Assembly (NCBI GenBank): GCA_021464245.1
Contig: JADCRB010000060.1
Location: 859,797-923,796 of the forward strand
Reading direction: 5' to 3'
From: Carallia brachiata
Taxonomy: Eukaryota; Streptophyta; Magnoliopsida; Malpighiales; Rhizophoraceae
Length of the DNA: 64,000 nt
Shown here: positions 49,209-62,080 of the stretch, piece by piece
How the letters are laid out: each line of letters starts with the position of its first letter
Numbering within the stretch: the stretch's first letter is position 1
Notes under the pieces: generated by a model
Database searches by the model: none
What the model was told of the DNA's origin: nothing
What the model saw: only the letters and a program-made list of their open reading frames with translations
Position numbers and translations under genes: made by a program

Positions 49209-51282
49209 TTGTTCCGACGGCGGACCGCCTTCTTTAACGACATTCCTCGGAGTCGTCTGCCTCAGGTTCTGTTCTTATGCTCAATTGTCCCCCCAAAATA
49301 CACGGGACCTCTGAACTTCAAATCCTCAATTTCTCAACTGAACAAAATCATTGCATCTCGTCCTTATTCTTCTCAAACTCAATCACACAAACCTCTTACT
49401 CCGAAAACCTTCTTCAAATCGAACACCGAAGACATCCTCGTAACTCGGCTGTGTAAGGACGGGAAGTTCAAAGAAGCCATTGATATGCTACGCGAGCAAA
49501 ACCGCTTAAAAGAAGCGTTACAAATTCTCCGCCTGATCGACGGGCCCTCTGCTCCTATTTACTCGACTCTCATTCAGTCTTGCCTTCAGAATCGGGCCCT
49601 TGAAGTGGGGAGAAGTGTTCATGAACACTTCCAGTCATCTGGGTTTTTACCCGGTTTGTTTATATCGAACAGGCTTCTCGGAATGCATGCGAAGTGCGAT
49701 AGCTTGGTGCATGCCCAGAAGCTGTTTGATGAAATGAGTGAAAGGGGTTTGTGTTCGTGGAATGTTTTGATTTCTAGGTATGTGAAAAATGGGTTTCTTG
49801 AAGAAGGAAGGGAGTTGTTCGATAAAATGCCTGAAAGGGATAGTTTTTCTTGGACTGCGGTGATTTCTGCTTATGCGCGTCATAATAGGCCTCGTGAGGC
49901 TTTAGAGCTTTACAGAATGATGAACGGGTGTGCGAATTTGAAGTCGAATAAGTTTACAGTTTCTAGTGCTATTGCTGCTGCTGCAACGATTCCGAGTTTA
50001 AGGCTTGGAAAAGAGATTCATGGTCGTACAACGAGAACTGGGTTGGACTCAGATGAGGTGGTTTGGAGTGCTTTATCTGATATGTATGGGAAATGTGGTA
50101 GCATCTATAGGAAGCGAGGCACATTTTTGACGAGATGGTTAATGGAGATGTTGTTACTTGGACTGCCATGATTGACAGATGCTTTGAGGATGGGAGGAGA
50201 AGAGAGGGATTTGAATTGTTTGCAGACTTGCTGAGATCAGGGATTAGGCCGAACGAGTTTACTTTTTCTGGGGTTTTAAATGCATGTGCGGATCATTCTG
50301 TAGAGGGAATTGGCTAGCAGGTTCACGGGCACATGACTAGAATTGGGTTTGATCCATTCTCTTTTGCTGCAAGCGCTCTTGCTCACATGTAGTGTAAGTG
50401 TGCAGAAAGAGTTTTTAAGGGGATGCCCTGGCCAGATATAGTTTCATGGACTTCCTTGATTTGTGTGTATGCTCAGATTGGTCAGCCTGATTACGCTCTT
50501 CAGTACTTTGAGTTGCTACTAAAATCAGGGATGCAGCGCGATCACATAACTTTTGTTGGTGTTCTTTCTGCTTTTGTTCATGCTGGATTAGTTGATAAAG
50601 GGCTTGAATATTTTCCCTCCATAAAGGAGAAATATGTTTTAACTCAAACTGCTGATTATTATGCTTGTATAATTGATTTTGTTAGAATTGCCACTTTGCT
50701 GTCAAATCTTAATTAGTCTTTAGATTTCAACCAAGAAGTAAGTATTTTAAAGTTTCTTAGCAAAAACATGTTAGTGAGAGCAGGTAGAGGCTGCTGTCCT
50801 CTTTTTTAGATCTTGTGGTTAGGAAAGTTTGCTTCCATAAGCTTGTTTACTTGTAAGTTTGGTTCTAAGTGTTGTCAACATCTTGTAATCATTTTAACTT
50901 GTCTTTATGCTTGTAAAGACTCCTATATAATGGAGTATTTAGATCAATGAAAAAAAGTTATGTTCAACTTCATCATGTTTATTGATATTTTTCTTTATTA
51001 AAAATGGTTAATTACTCTCTTTCTCTTTCTCTTTTTGCTGCATTTTCTGTTTCTGCAACTTAGCAGTAACTTTGCTGCATTTGCAGCTCTAATAACCATC
51101 ATCTTCTTCACTAAAAAAACCAACAGATTTGCTGGCTCCATCTGGCCAATTCAAAGAAGCTGAGAATATGATTAACATAATGCCCATGAAGCCTGATAAG
51201 TTTCTTTGGGCATCTCTGCTTGGTGGGTGTAGAATTCATAAAAATCTTGAACTAGCAGAAAAGGCCGTGAAAGCACTATTCA
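49209..51282 (+). pseudogene. PPR protein gene, copy B, pseudogene
   Basis: A long open frame to 50171 with PPR units (YSTLIQSCLQNRALEVGR, LFDEMSERGLCSWNVLI, GRELFDKMPERDSFSW, YRMMNGCANLKSNKF), then the rest in other frames: TAMIDRCFEDGRRREGFELF, IRPNEFTFSGVLNACADHS, PDIVSWTSLI, HITFVGVLSAFVHAGL, and after a solo LTR MPMKPDKFLWASLLGGCRIH. This is a PLS-class organelle RNA-binding protein with the start of an E-type end. Breaks: the first codon of the family frame is TTG (49209), not ATG; frameshift near 50105; TAG at 50315-50317; TAG at 50390-50392; solo LTR at 50680-51125. At about 51283 the gene runs directly into an intron of SnRK2 copy B. Confidence 0.88.
50680..51125 (+). mobile_element. 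Solo LTR with 5-bp target duplication
   Basis: A 446-bp unit starting TGTTAGAATT and ending CCAACA, flanked by GATTT at 50675-50679 and 51126-51130. Removing it with one GATTT restores the PPR reading ACIID-LLAPSG. A TATA-like CTATATAA lies near 50922. TG..CA ends and a 5-bp duplication mark an LTR retrotransposon that left by LTR-LTR recombination. It gives the direction of insertion, but the family is not known to me. Confidence 0.92.
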
Positions 51283-52368
51283 TTAATATTCCACTTCACT
51301 GGTAAACCTCATTTCTCAATCTTAGAAGTTCCATTCTCGTTTTAACATCTGATGGGTTGATAGCGTTGTTGATGGGGTTTGAGTGGAGGGTTGTATGGAG
51401 GGTACATGGGCTTGGAAAACAAAAATGGATAATCAATGGCTATGTATGGGACTGAATTAATGTCTCCAAGGGTTGACAATTTGGAATTGGGAGGTTATTC
51501 CGCCACATTATCACTAAGAGTCGAGCAATTACATGAAATGCCTTCTCCCCTCTTGTTGTCTGTTGAATCTAGTTATATGATGAATGCTGGTTAACTTAGA
51601 AATGCTGGATCATTTATATAACTGCCATTCTGATTTTATTTTACAATGACAGATTGTGGATGTGTGGTCATGTGGGGTAACGTTGTATGTCATGCTAGTT
51701 GGAGCATATCCTTTTGAGGATCATGATCAGCCAAAGGACTTCAGGAAGACAATACAGGCATGTGGATTATTTCTGTTTTTTCTTAATACTTCCTTGTGCA
51801 AATGTTCTTTATGAAAGCCAAACCTTCTTGTTGGTCCCATTCAGAGAATTCTTAGTGTCCGGTATTCCATTCCAGACTTCGTTCAAATATCTCCCGAGTG
51901 TCGCCACCTGATTTCAAGGATTTTTTATGTGGATCCTGCAACTGTGTGTGATTTCTTTTACCAACCCATTCTGTAGATAGATAGATATGGTTTGTTGGGA
52001 GAACCGTACAGTTGCATATCAGTTACCCCTTTGTGATAGATGGATCCGTGTGATCCTTTTCTAAGGCCCCTGCTTTTGAACATTTGTTGGAACAGAGAAT
52101 CACAATTCCTGAAATCAGGAACCATAAGTGGTTTCTGAAAAATCTCCCAGCAGTTCTGATGGATGAGAAGACAATGGGCAACCAATTTGATGAGCCTGGC
52201 CAACCCATGCGAAGCCTTGATACTGTCATGCAGACAATCTCTGAGGCCACCATACCGCCACTCGGGGACTGTGGGGAGATAGTATCAAGGCTTGATATTG
52301 GGGACTTTGATTCTGAATCTGAGCTTGATATTGACAGTAGTGGGGAGATAGTATATGCTATGATATAG
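51283..52368 (+). pseudogene. SnRK2.3: SnRK2 remnant, copy B, 3' exons only
   Basis: Starts inside the intron that corresponds to about 31686 in copy A. Exons 51653-51757 ([19 protein letters not shown]), 51845-51943 ([10 protein letters not shown] intact here) and 52096-52368 ([19 protein letters not shown], ending [10 protein letters not shown]) are open. The kinase N-lobe, catalytic loop and activation loop are missing, so no kinase can be made. The intron after 51757 begins with GC as in copy A. The acidic C-terminal domain is shortened relative to copy A. Confidence 0.88.
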
Positions 52369-53677
52369 TTTATTCTGTACAAATTATACCATGTCTACGC
52401 AAGATGTGTTCGTTGGGGCATGCGGAAGTATGAGGATCCAGCCCAAGATTGAGTTGCAGAATGTCAGAGGTTATCGTGAGTAACAACAGAGGAGACCTAA
52501 ATATGTGCCCTCTTTTCAATTCATATATTGTGATTTGAAGCATTAATACTTTTCTGTGTGAAGAAGTGGGAACTGATGGAAATTCTCAAGCCCAAATTAT
52601 TCACTCAAATGTGGCTGGACTACTGATTGTTTACCACTGTCGTTTTTGTCCTGTGCCTTTTGTTGTGTGTACTTACAATGTACCCTTGTATTGTACACTC
52701 CATTGACTGGATACCTGTAAGCTAATATGTATTTGGCTGCTAGCTTTTCTTTCTATTGATTTTGGGTTTCTTCCTTCGTCAGTCTCCTCACTCTCAACAT
52801 CCCCTCGCCGAGTACCTTGCCCCCGCCCTTTCTATGACTGTACACTTTTGGGAGTAAGCAAAACTATTGTGGAAATACAAATTTGGCTCTTCTAATATGA
52901 CAATGTCACTTTTGTTCACTAAACCCAATGAATCCAAAACCTAATGAACTCGTAATAACCCGAAATTAAGAAGACTTGAAAAACTCGAATACTGAATGAC
53001 CTGAAATTTAAAGGGCCCAAAACTTAAATGAGCTAAAATTCGATAAATTTGGAATCAGAACAACTCAATTAGAAACTAATTTGATCTGCCCACCTGCCTC
53101 CTCTAGTTTGTAGGCCTGAATATCTAAATTTTGAGTTGTAATCGGAGTTGGTTAACCAAATAGTGGGGGGGATGCACCTGGGAAAAGCTTCATCACTGCT
53201 CCCAGTAATGATATTTATATCTTACAAAGATATTCACGTATATATACAAAGATAAAATAAATAAATTTATTATCGACAGTTACTTTTTTTTTTTTTTACA
53301 ATTATCAATTAAATATCAACATATCAATCCTTATTAATGATAAATTTTTAATATATTTAACTTTTATATTTTTGATAATCGATTAATTAACAACATATCC
53401 TGTATAAGTAATTGTGAAAGAGAAAGTAAAAACGATTTTTATTAACAAAATCTTTAAATAAAAATCAAATTCATAAATATGTGTAACAATCTTTGATACA
53501 ATTATTGTACTGTTGATCATCAAGAGTGCGATGTGATTAATAAGTTCAAACATACATCACTTCGTTATCAGCCTATGGTTTGTGACCTCAAACTTCAGTG
53601 TTAAAATTACGTAGCGAGACATTTAATTGAGGCCATAACCATGCTTCTCTTCTTCCACGAAACTCAAGTCAAAACTG
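52369..53677. other. Intergenic, copy B counterpart of 32791-33820
   Basis: No gene. Extra sequence at about 52925-53115 (repeated CTCGAA/CCGAAA-like words) is absent from copy A and may be a small insertion; similar words occur at 7760-7920. Confidence 0.5.
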
Positions 53678-55849
53678 CTAATTATAGGGCCAATTCAAGA
53701 TTGGATCTTCCTTTTTCACCTTAATCCTGAAGTTTGAGCAGAGATGAGAAAAGGGTCCCCACGAGCTGGCTGTCTCTTCATTGCATACCACTTCCAGGGG
53801 TTGCTGGAGGTTCAAGACAGATTGTGGTAACTGGCAATTTCTTGGGCAACCCATCATGTTGAGCTTTCTTAAACGGTGCAGTCCACCAATCCCTTCTGGT
53901 AATTTTGTCAAGCTGAAACAGTCAGATAAGTCAAGAATGCTCAACTTTTCCAGGCTCCCAATCGTGTCCGGTAACTTGAGCAAATTGAAGCAGGAACCGA
54001 GTCTCAGCACCTCCAGTTCCACCAACTTTCCGAGATCTACTGGCAGTGCAGACAGTTTGTGACAATTGGTGATACTGAGCTTCTTCAATAGGACAAGACT
54101 GCATAAGCCAGCAGGTAATGCCTCCATATCATAGCAGTAGTCAATATTGATCTCCTCTAAATTTGGCAATGCTTCTGAAATCGGGGCTGCCAAATTGCTA
54201 AAACCTTGATGAACATTACAATTCACCAATGATATCTTTTGCAGTTTCATCAGTTGGATGTTAGGTAAGAAGAATAAGGGAATTGAAACCTTTTCCAGTC
54301 TGATTCTTTTTAGGTTTGTTAAAGAACCGAAAAGAGAAAAATTGCATAACACAGCATGAAAGAGGCCAGTGTTTATAATTATCAAAACCTCCAGTTTCTC
54401 CACTCCATTTATGAAGTCAGGCAAGGTGTAATTCTTGGTCTGAAAATTCAGAAGTAAAACCTTAAGTTGATTTGCTTGCACGTTGCACCAACTTGAGGAG
54501 AACATGTCATCTGCAAATAATGCCATTGTAAATGACACTGGCGAGGCAGAGGTAATGAAAACATAAAATGTGTAGAACTCATGTGTAAACTTGTGCTTGC
54601 ATTGCTTTTTATGTATGTGTAAAGAAAGTAGAGGAAGAGATGAGCAACCTGTGCAGATGGATAATAGGTTGGCATTGATGAATAGGTTTTTTTGTTCCAA
54701 CCACCACTCAGGAGTTCTGTTTCCTTTAATCTCCAGAAAAATCCTTTTCCTGTGTTCAATAAATCCTGAATTGCTTTGAAGCAAAGCTAGCTCCCTCAGC
54801 AGATCATGCTGCAAAGCAGAATGATTGTTGTAGAAGCCGTCATCCTCGCTTGCATCTTTCCTGGTAAATGGAGAAAGTGATTGCTTACAGAGAGAGCATA
54901 ATAAAATGAGTTCAATCAGTTTTTGGTCTTTAGCCTGGTGGTCTCATGCTTAAGGAGCTAGGCAAGAATCAGAGGTCTTAAAACTTGGATTTGATAGGTG
55001 AGGATTACTAGCTAGACCTACTATGTAAATTCAAACCAATTCAGGATCCATTGGACAAGTTCAAAAAATAGTCATATTCACAGTGTAGAAGAAATCCTTT
55101 TTCTCCCCAAGATCAGTGCTAATCTTTTGGGGTAAAAAATGGCGTTAACAAATTATCAGCAACACAAAGTCATAGCTAGCATACCGCTTCACCACGAGAT
55201 CAAGGAGATTGCACTTGGACAGCTCGTAGAGATTAACAATGGCGTCATCTTCATCCAGCTGGTGCAATCCTACCCACATGTCGATCAGGGTGCAGGCAGC
55301 AATCCTGTGATCTTCAGGAAATGCTCCCAGGTCCATGAAGCATTCCTTGAGTACGGTGTTATCATTTAAGACATCCAAGCTTCTTTGAAGACAATTAAGA
55401 ATTTCAGAGTTGGAAACAATAGCAGCAGCGCTAGACCAGTCTTTAACTCTCTTACGCCATTCTGCAGCTGGTCTCCCACGGAGTAAGCTGCCAGTGACTG
55501 AAATGGCTAGCGGTAATCCTTTACAGCTTCTTATCATCTGCATTCAATTACATGTAAACCTGTCACATTTGATGGCAGCATTTTTTTCTGCAAATTAAAA
55601 GCATCCGTTGTTTCTAGTATGTGAAAGTTTGAAAGATAACAGTTGATTCTCCACATGTAATGCCTATTCCTCCCAGTTGAAATATTGAAGTCCATGAAAC
55701 AGAAAAGCACCTTATTAACATCTTCATCAGGAATGGGCCAGTTTCCTTCAAGCACAGATGCTGATTGACAAAAGAGAGCCATGGCATCTGTGTCATTCAG
55801 TGCCTTCAATCTGTATGTGGAACCAAATTGGGGAAATTCAAATCTTGAT
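53678..55849 (-). pseudogene. NRG1: NRG1-type RNL, copy B, split by a copia element
   Basis: Exons match copy A: 55849-55711 (3' part of exon 2 from SRFEFPQFGS), 55537-55185 (same amino acids as copy A), 54860-54649 and 54510-53678. The frame is open throughout and the C-terminus is complete here (SNFRIKVKKEDPI, NWPYN). At 55849, in RNBS-B of NB-ARC (around residue 310 of copy A), the sequence changes to a copia LTR. The missing N-terminal exon, RPW8 domain and P-loop should lie beyond the 3' LTR, outside this window. So the gene is interrupted rather than shortened. The part downstream of the element lacks its own promoter and start. Confidence 0.9.
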
Positions 55850-57060
55850 TGTTGATCATGTATTCTTTTATTTTGATGAAGCCAACAATTCCTTTCAATT
55901 ATCATTTACTTAATTGTTTTTTGTGTGCAAGGAATTCCCTTTTTGATGTCCCACTTTGGTGATCCATAATTGGAGCTGTACAATTCTTTTAATTATTAAA
56001 TTTGCCCTATGGATCCTACGTTGACACACCAATCTCATCACCATGTGTGACCTTAAAGAATCCATGCAGAATTCTTGTGCCATCTATTGAAGAACATGTG
56101 CTGGGTATGCAAATTTGGAAGGCCAACTAGCCAAGGAGTGTGCCAACCATGGAATTGAGAGTGTCATCCTAAGCTAACCATAAGAACTTTCCTTTGTTTC
56201 ACCAACCAACGTGGAGCTTCCCTTGTGTGCATGTGCCAACCTTGCAAATTTCCTTATGGAATTTAATTGGTCCAATCAGCAGAAGATCAATCTCTTTAAT
56301 GCATATTGAAGACTTTCCTCAATTATGAATAAGCAGCAACATGCCAGCCGGGTGATTTGTGCTAATTGATTCTAGCCTTTTCAATTGATTCTTGCCATAG
56401 AAGTGCACCAACGGCTCCTCACCTTGCACCTATAAATAGGTGTACTATTGTTCATGGAAATGCAATTCACCGAAAGAGAAAAAGCTTTATTGAGTTATAT
56501 AGTGTGTGATGCTCTTGAAATTTGTGCATAAATAGTTGTTTAGAGAGAAAGAAAAAGTGATTGAGAGAGTGATTTTTTTTTTTTTTTTAGTGTGAAGTTA
56601 TAATAGAAAAGAAAAATAAGAGTAAGAGAGGTTCTGCTCGTGTGCGTTGTAAAAAGGTCGTGGACCTTGCGGTGTAATTGTTCTCCTCCCGATTGGGGAG
56701 TTCAATAGTGAATTGAAAAATTCTCAAGGCGCAAGGCCTTGGGGAGAGGACGTAGGAACAGGTGTTCCGAACCTCTATAAATCGCTGCGTCTCGCTAATT
56801 TCTATTTTTGTTATTACGCACACACCACACAATTTTATTAATCTTCTTTCCTGCCCATACTATCAGCTCTATTTCGCTTTTTATCCGCACTCTCATATTT
56901 ATTGCCCACGGTCATTTTATTTTCTTAGTATACTCGGTTTAAATTTTATTTACCTACTGTATCACACTTTATTATCGTATTTATTTTGCTTGCCAATTTT
57001 TATATCAATTTTTCGGCCACCCAATTAACCCCCCCTCTTGGGTACCTTTTGGGACCTACA
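55850..57060 (+). repeat. 5' LTR of the copia element
   Basis: 1211 bp starting TGTTGATCATG and ending GACCTACA. The first 364 bp match the 3' LTR with four substitutions and one T indel by eye. A TATA box TATAAATA is at 56431-56438; the transcript should start some 30 bp later. Confidence 0.93.
56431..56438 (+). promoter_or_regulatory. TATA box of copia LTR promoter
   Basis: TATAAATA in CACCTATAAATAGGTG, the expected type of U3 promoter signal, with the primer site 625 bp downstream. Confidence 0.7.
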
Positions 57061-57062
57061 TT

Positions 57063-57078
57063 TGGTATCATAGCACGG
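57063..57078 (+). other. Primer binding site, initiator tRNA-Met
   Basis: TGGTATCATAGCACGG two bases after the LTR. It differs from the standard TGGTATCAGAGC at one base in the first twelve. Confidence 0.85.
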
Positions 57079-57115
57079 TCTCTAAATTATTGGTTTTACC
57101 ACCAAGAGTCGATCC

Positions 57116-58943
57116 ATGACTTCCTTTCAACCCATATGTCACCCTGAGGGTGCCAATCCTCTTAGACCACCCATTTTCGATGGCACCAATTTCAGTTATT
57201 GGAAAAACAAAATGACCATGTATCTTCAAAGCTATGATCCTACTGTTTGGCCAGTCATTTCACAAGGTCCTAGAAGAATTACTAAAACTGAAAATGGAGT
57301 CATTGTTGACAAACCCGAAAGTGAGTACACTCCCGAAGAAGCCAAAATTCAGTACACAAATTCAAAAGCCAAATACTTGCTCTATTGTGCCCTGACTCCC
57401 GAGGAATATAGTCGTATCTCTTCGTGTCAATCAGCAAAAGAAATATGGGATACTCTTATTGTGACGTATGAAGGCACCACTCGAGTTAAGGACAGTAAGA
57501 TTAATATTCTGATGCGTGAATATGAATTATTTGAAATGAGTAATGATGAAAATATTACTGACATGTATTCCAGATTCACTAAAATTGTTAATTCTTTGAG
57601 GAATCTTGGAAGAAACTTTGATAATGCAGAGCTCGTCAAAAAATTGTTAAGATCCCTTCCAGAGTCACGGGATGCAAAAGCTGTTGCAATCTCGGAGTCA
57701 AAGGATCTAAATACCTTGGAATTGAACGAGTTGGTGGGTTCATTACTCACCTATGAGATGACATGCAAAAAGAGAACTATGGAAAAAAGGAAAGGCGTCG
57801 CATTCAAATCCTCCACCTCAACTAGAAGAGAAGTCGAGAATGATGATGAAGAGGACGATGACGATTGCTCATTTAATGAGCAAGACCAAGAAGAGTTCAT
57901 AATGCTTGCACGAAAGTTCTCAAAATTTTTGAGAAAGAAAAAACAATTTGGTCGAAAGCCACTCAAGCGTTCGCCCGAACGTGATAGTCAAAAAAAAGGA
58001 AATTGTTTGTTACGAATGTAACAAACCTGGACATATTGCAATTAATTGTCCAAGTAAGAAAAAGGGAAAGAAGAAGATGACCAAGAAAGCTTACAAAGCT
58101 ACTTGGGACGATTCCAGCGACTCAGACGACGAGTCCTCTGATGAGGAAGCCAATTACATGTGCTTCATGGGAAAAGATAATGAGGTAAACTTTGACTGTG
58201 ACTCGTATGATGATGATATGATGAATATGCTTGAATGTATGAATAAAGAAATGTTTAAACAAGCAGCCAAATTTAGTGATCTCAATGCTCGCTTCAAAGC
58301 AATTGAAACAGAGAATGAGATTCTAAAACGCGAAAATGAATCACTTAAAAATGAAAGTGAAGATTCGCAAAAAGCTCACAATATTGCTTTAAACAAGCTA
58401 AAGGAGGAAAATCTTCACCTTAAAAAGGAAAACGAAGACCTCCGAATTTCCCTTTTAAAGTTTGTTAAGGGGAAAGAAAAGCTTGATTCATTGATTGGAT
58501 ATCAAAGGCCACTCAATGATAAAACCAGATTGGGTTTTCGCTCACATAAGACCCAAACCAAGGCTGCTAATACAAATGCACAAGCATCCACTTCTAAGAA
58601 TAATAATCATGCTTTTATGTATGGTTATTCATCCCGACATCATACACAACCATCGTGGCATGATCATTCATCACCAAAAATACCAATTTATAATTCATCT
58701 AGATTATCTTCTTATACATACAGGCCTCACATGCATAACTTTATTCGAGCATCTCATGGACATTCATTCTCTCAAGAGAAATATCATATTCGATGTCATT
58801 ATTGTGGTGATTTTGGTCATATGATTAATACTTGTAATATTAGAAAAAGCATCTATGGCATGAGGAATTTTTTTAAAAGTGCGAAATGCACTGAAACTAA
58901 CCCGAAAGGACCCAAACAAATTTGGGTACCTAAAATTAGATAA
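57116..58943 (+). pseudogene. Copia gag, frameshifted
   Basis: ATG 57116 starts a DUF4219/UBN2-type capsid region (PPIFDGTNFSYWKNKM, EIWDTL) of 301 codons. The frame shifts at an A8 run (57990-57997). In the new frame come a CCHC knuckle CYECNKPGHIAINC, an acidic and coiled-coil region, and a second knuckle CHYCGDFGHMINTC, ending in TAA at 58941-58943. The A8 frameshift may be a slippage mutation. Confidence 0.92.
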
Positions 58944-58948
58944 ATTTT

Positions 58949-61900
58949 ATGCAGGTACATCTGAAAAGTCGGTTGAAGAAAAATAAGTGGTACTTGGACA
59001 GTGGATGTTCTAGACATATGACCGGCAATGCTGAACATTTCCTTTCACTTAAAACCATTGATGGGCACAAGGTAACATTTGGAGATAATTCCAAAGGTAA
59101 AATAATCGGCATTGGAAAAGTCGGTAATGGAAATTCTCCAACCATTGAAAATGTTTCTCTAGTCGATGGTCTTAAGTATAATTTACTTAGTATCAGTCAA
59201 CTTTGTGATAACGGATACAAAGTCTCATTTGAGCCCAATTCTTGTGTTGTTTTAAATTCCAAAACAAATGAGACATTGTTTGTTGCCAATAGATGTGAAA
59301 ATGTACACGCTATTGATATTTTCTCTCTTTCTAACCAAAATGTTAAGTGTTTTGCCTCTGTAAGTGAAGAATCATGGATATGGCATAGACATTTGGGACA
59401 TGCAAGTATGAAACAATTGTCCAAATTGAACATACATGACCTTGTAGATGGACTACCCAAGCTTAAGTTAGAGAAGGACAAACTATGTGATGCTTGCCAA
59501 ATGGGAAAACATGTAAAAAGCTCTTTTAAAAGTAAAAAGGTATTGTCTACCTCTAAACCTCTTCAATTATTGCATATGGATCTGTTTGGCCCATCTAGAG
59601 TCTCTACATTAGGCGGTAAACATTATGCATTTGTCATAGTAGATGACTATACTAGATTTGCATGAGTCTTGTTTCTTGCTCACAAGGATGAGACTTTTAA
59701 AGTTTTTGAAAGGTTGTGCAAACAGTTGCAAGTTGAGAAAGGATGTTCCATCACTTCCATTGGAAGTGATCACGGAAGGGAATTTGAAAATGCGAATTTC
59801 GAAAAATTCTGTGACACTCAAGGAATTTCTCATAATTTCTCCGCTCCGAGAACGCCTCAACAAAACGGGGTAGCCGAACGTAAAAATAGAACCTTGCAAG
59901 AGATAGCTCAAACTATGCTAAATGAGTTTAGCCTGCCTAAATATTTTTGGGCCGAAGCTGTCCATACGGCATGTTATGTGTCAAATCGGGTTCTAATCCA
60001 TCTTTTTCTCAAAAAGACTCCCTATGAACTTTGGAATGGGAGAAAGCCACGAATCAATTATTTCAAGGTGTTTGGATGTAGGTGTTTTATTTTAAACACC
60101 AAAGACAATCTTGAAAATTTTGATTCCAAGGCCGATGAAGGTATCTTCCTAGGATATTCTTCTACTAGTGAAGCATATAGAGTTTTCAATAAAAGATCAT
60201 TAGTATTAGAAGAGTCCATGCATGTTAATTTTGATAAAACAAACCCCTTTAACCCGAGAAAAGAAGATTCTTTAGATGATGCAGGTATCAACAAGGAAGT
60301 GAGCTCAAGTGATACAACCAATGAGGAAGCACAAAAAGATGTCCCTAGTACTGAAATTGAGCAACCTAAAGCTAGCACTTCCAACTTGGAAAATTCAGAA
60401 AAGTTAGAAAATGTTGTTCATAAATTGCCAAGGGAATGGAAACATGCCGGTAAATCTTTTCAAGATCAAATTATTGGTAATGTTTCCGACCCCCTTAGAA
60501 CTAGATCATCATCTAGAATTATGAACACTAACTTTGCACTCATTTCTCAAATAGAGCCTAAAAAGGTAGAAGATGCATTGAGTGATGAGCATTGGGTGCA
60601 TGCCATGGAGGATGAGTTAAAACAATTTGAGAAAAATCAAGTGTGGACCTTAGTTCCAAGACCTAGCAACCATCCTATCATAGGCACCAAGTGGGTGTTT
60701 CGTAACAAACTAGATGAGAGTGGAAATATAGTGAGAAATAAAGCAAGACTAGTGGCCAAGGGATACAATCAAGAAGAAGGGATAGATTACGATGAGACTT
60801 TTGCACCTGTGGCTAGATTAGAAGCCATTCGCATTCTGCTTGCATATGCATCCTATATGAATTTTATTTTATATCAAATGGATGTAAAAAGTGCTTTTCT
60901 TAACGGTTATATTATTGAAGAAGTTTATGTTGAGCAACCCTCAGGCTTTGAAAGCATGAAATTCTCAGACCATGTTTTTAAGCTTTCTAAAGCTTTATAC
61001 GGTTTAAAGCAAGTTCCTCGAGCTTGGTACGAGCGACTTAGCTCATTTTTAATGGAGAGAGGATTCTCAAAAGGTAAGGTGGACACCACGTTGTTCACAA
61101 AAGAAAAGGGTAAAGATTTATTAATTGTACAAATTTATGTGGATGATATTATTTTTGGTGCTACTAATGACTTTTTGTGCAAGGAATTTGCTTCTCAAAT
61201 GGAGAAGGAATTCGAAATGAGCATGATGGGAGAACTTAGTTTCTTCCTAGGCCTACAAATCAAGCAAAGTAAGGATGGAATTCTTATTAGCCAAACTAAG
61301 TATGCAAAAGAAATTTTAAAGAAGTTTCGAATGGAGGATTCAAAGCCTTGCGGAACTCCGATGACAACCTCTACTAAGCTTGATAAGGATGAAAATGGTA
61401 AGAAGGCAGATGAAAAACTATATCGAGGTATGATCGGAAGCCTTCTTTACCTTACTGCTAGTAGGCTTGATATTATGTTCGCTGTATGTTTGTGTGCACG
61501 TTTTCAAGCATCACCTAGAGAGTCTCATTTAGTTGCATTAAAAAGGATACTTCAATACATCAAAGGGTCTACCTGTTTAGGCCTATGGTATCCTAGAAGT
61601 GAGTCATTTAATCTTATTGGCTATTCAGACTCGGATTGGGCCGGTGATAGACTTGATAGAAAAAGCACCACTGGTACTTGCCAATTTTTAGGAAATGCAT
61701 TAGTCTCATGGTCGAGTAAAAAACAAAATTCTGTAGCACTTTCCACAGCTGAAGCTGAATACCTTGCTGTAGGTAGTTGTTGTTCGCAAATTCTTTGGAT
61801 GAAACAAACACCTATGGACTTAAAACTGCATTTTTCTAAAATTCCCATTTTTTGTGACAACACTAGTGCTATTAATCTCACCAAAAATCTCATTCATCAT

Positions 61901-62080
61901 TCTAGAACCAAGCATATAGACCTTAGACATCATTTCATTCGTGATCATGTACTTAAGGGAGATATTATTCTTGAGTTCGTCGGGACTAATGATCAACTTG
62001 CAGATATTCTCACAAAGCCATTGAATGAAGATAGATTCATCAGCATTAGAGAGCGTTTAAACATGATAGACACATATTAG
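58949..62080 (+). pseudogene. Copia pol polyprotein with one internal stop
   Basis: Protease DSGCSRHMTG; integrase zinc site HRHLGHAS..CDACQMGKH and core D-D-E region ([24 protein letters not shown]); reverse transcriptase [19 protein letters not shown] and catalytic YVDDIIFG; RNase [10 protein letters not shown] and [12 protein letters not shown] at 59663-59665 replaces the usual Trp after DDYTRFA; the frame is otherwise open to 62080. It lies in a different frame from the end of gag. Confidence 0.95.

Noticed and set aside
53678..55849. NRG1 copy B as a simple 5' deletion
   Set aside because: The break is exactly at a copia LTR start, and the element is complete up to its 3' LTR, so interruption explains it better.
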